Below the pieces are notes generated by a model. The model worked only from the letters and a program-made list of their open reading frames with translations. It made no database searches and was not told where the DNA came from. Of a stretch of DNA of 5,710 bases, positions 5,318-5,710 are shown in pieces. Numbering within the stretch: the first letter of the stretch is position 1; the number at the start of each line of letters is the position of its first letter. Source of the stretch: an uncultured Clostridia bacterium. GTDB lineage: Bacteria > Bacillota > Clostridia > Oscillospirales > Acutalibacteraceae. Made by a program: the position numbers and the translations under genes. The stretch is from NCBI GenBank assembly GCA_946006915.1, contig CAMFZK010000066.1, forward strand, positions 1 through 5,710, written 5' to 3'.

Positions 5318-5710
5318 CTACCTCAAAAACAAAAAGGGTAAATTTGCAATAAAACCTAATAACCTGAATACCCCATCGGAAGCCGCAGAAAGCGGAGCGT
5401 CCAGCATTCCTGTTACGATTAAGAGAATCATTCCGTAATAAATATATCTTTCGTACTTCATTATTTTAAAATAGTATTTATCCGGCAAAATTGCAAACAA
5501 AACACGTGAACCGTCCAGCGGGGGAACGGGTATTAAATTAAACACCGCAAGAGACACATTTATAAAAGCGATATACAAAAAGAAACGTGCTATATAAAAA
5601 AGCATCCCTACCGAAGTTAAAAAAAGCCCGATTAAGTTAAACAAAAACAGCGAAATTAACGCTACCGCCAAATTAGAAAGCGGACCTGCAAAAGCAGTTA
5701 TTGCCATATC
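5318..5710 (-). CDS. M50-family (site-2-protease-like) membrane metallopeptidase, C-terminal part
   Basis: The last 131 codons of a zinc-dependent peptidase that cuts within membranes, of the short YwhC-like M50B group. The gene continues past the right edge: a GAT codon precedes the first Met in frame, and the DMAITAFAGPLSNL segment is an internal family motif, so that Met is not the start. Visible membrane segments lie at about residues 12-32, 36-56 and 90-110 after that Met. The second metal-binding motif NLIPVPPLDGSRVL is present, with zinc-ligand Asp65; the HExxH motif should lie upstream, outside the window. The stop (TAG) is 3 nt before scpA. M50 genes directly before scpAB are common in Clostridia; the substrate is unknown and no link to SpoIVFB can be made. 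Confidence 0.9.
   Translation of the reverse strand, partial: DMAITAFAGPLSNLAVALISLFLFNLIGLFLTSVGMLFYIARFFLYIAFINVSLAVFNLIPVPPLDGSRVLFAILPDKYYFKIMKYERYIYYGMILLIVTGMLDAPLSAASDGVFRLLGFIANLPFLFLR

Noticed and set aside
5705..5707. ATG as a possible true start of the M50 gene
   Set aside because: It lies inside the conserved DMAITAFAGPLSNL region, the frame stays open to the window edge, and the HExxH motif would be missing.
1..5710. CRISPR array, toxin-antitoxin pair, phage, integrase or other undescribed system
   Set aside because: No regularly spaced repeats, integrase, transposase or paired small genes were seen on either strand; the gene content is conserved housekeeping plus one esterase.

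Overview
This 5.7-kb window looks like chromosomal DNA from a low-to-medium GC Firmicute of the class Clostridia, possibly a gut Oscillospiraceae/Ruminococcaceae-type organism. The signs are AT-rich spacers with AGGAG-type ribosome sites, tight same-strand gene packing, a GerW/YtfJ-type protein, and a Gram-positive ScpA-ScpB condensin pair. The taxonomic placement is inference. Every supported gene lies on the minus strand, so transcription runs from high to low coordinates.

Right to centre (5710 to 1092) is one compact operon-like cluster: the end of an M50 (site-2-protease type) membrane metallopeptidase cut by the window edge, then scpA, scpB, a DUF2953 (YtfI-like) membrane protein, a GerW/YtfJ protein, a secreted D-Ala-D-Ala carboxypeptidase (DacB/DacF class), and an RluB/RsuA-family pseudouridine synthase. 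Gaps are 3, -4, 40, -1, 41 and 1 nt, so most junctions suggest translational coupling. The two longer junctions each hold a perfect inverted repeat that touches the next gene's ribosome-binding site. Functionally the cluster joins chromosome segregation (ScpAB), cell-wall trimming, sporulation-associated proteins and ribosome modification. In Bacillus the same families lie in two separate loci (scpA-scpB-dacB-rluB and ytfI-ytfJ). The operon promoter is outside the window.

Next (1091 to 858) comes a tRNA-Leu(UAA) gene with encoded CCA and its own near-consensus sigma-A-type promoter. It is followed with no spacer by a 13-bp intrinsic terminator hairpin.

Left (857 to 1) is a single SGNH/GDSL esterase. 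Its catalytic and oxyanion residues fall at the same positions as I recall for the acetylxylan esterase Axe2 of Geobacillus. It is followed by a REP-like imperfect palindrome and a symmetrical terminator hairpin. I see no plus-strand gene, CRISPR array, insertion sequence, phage gene or defence system. The window is mostly conserved housekeeping DNA, and its more interesting signals are small RNA-level structures between genes.
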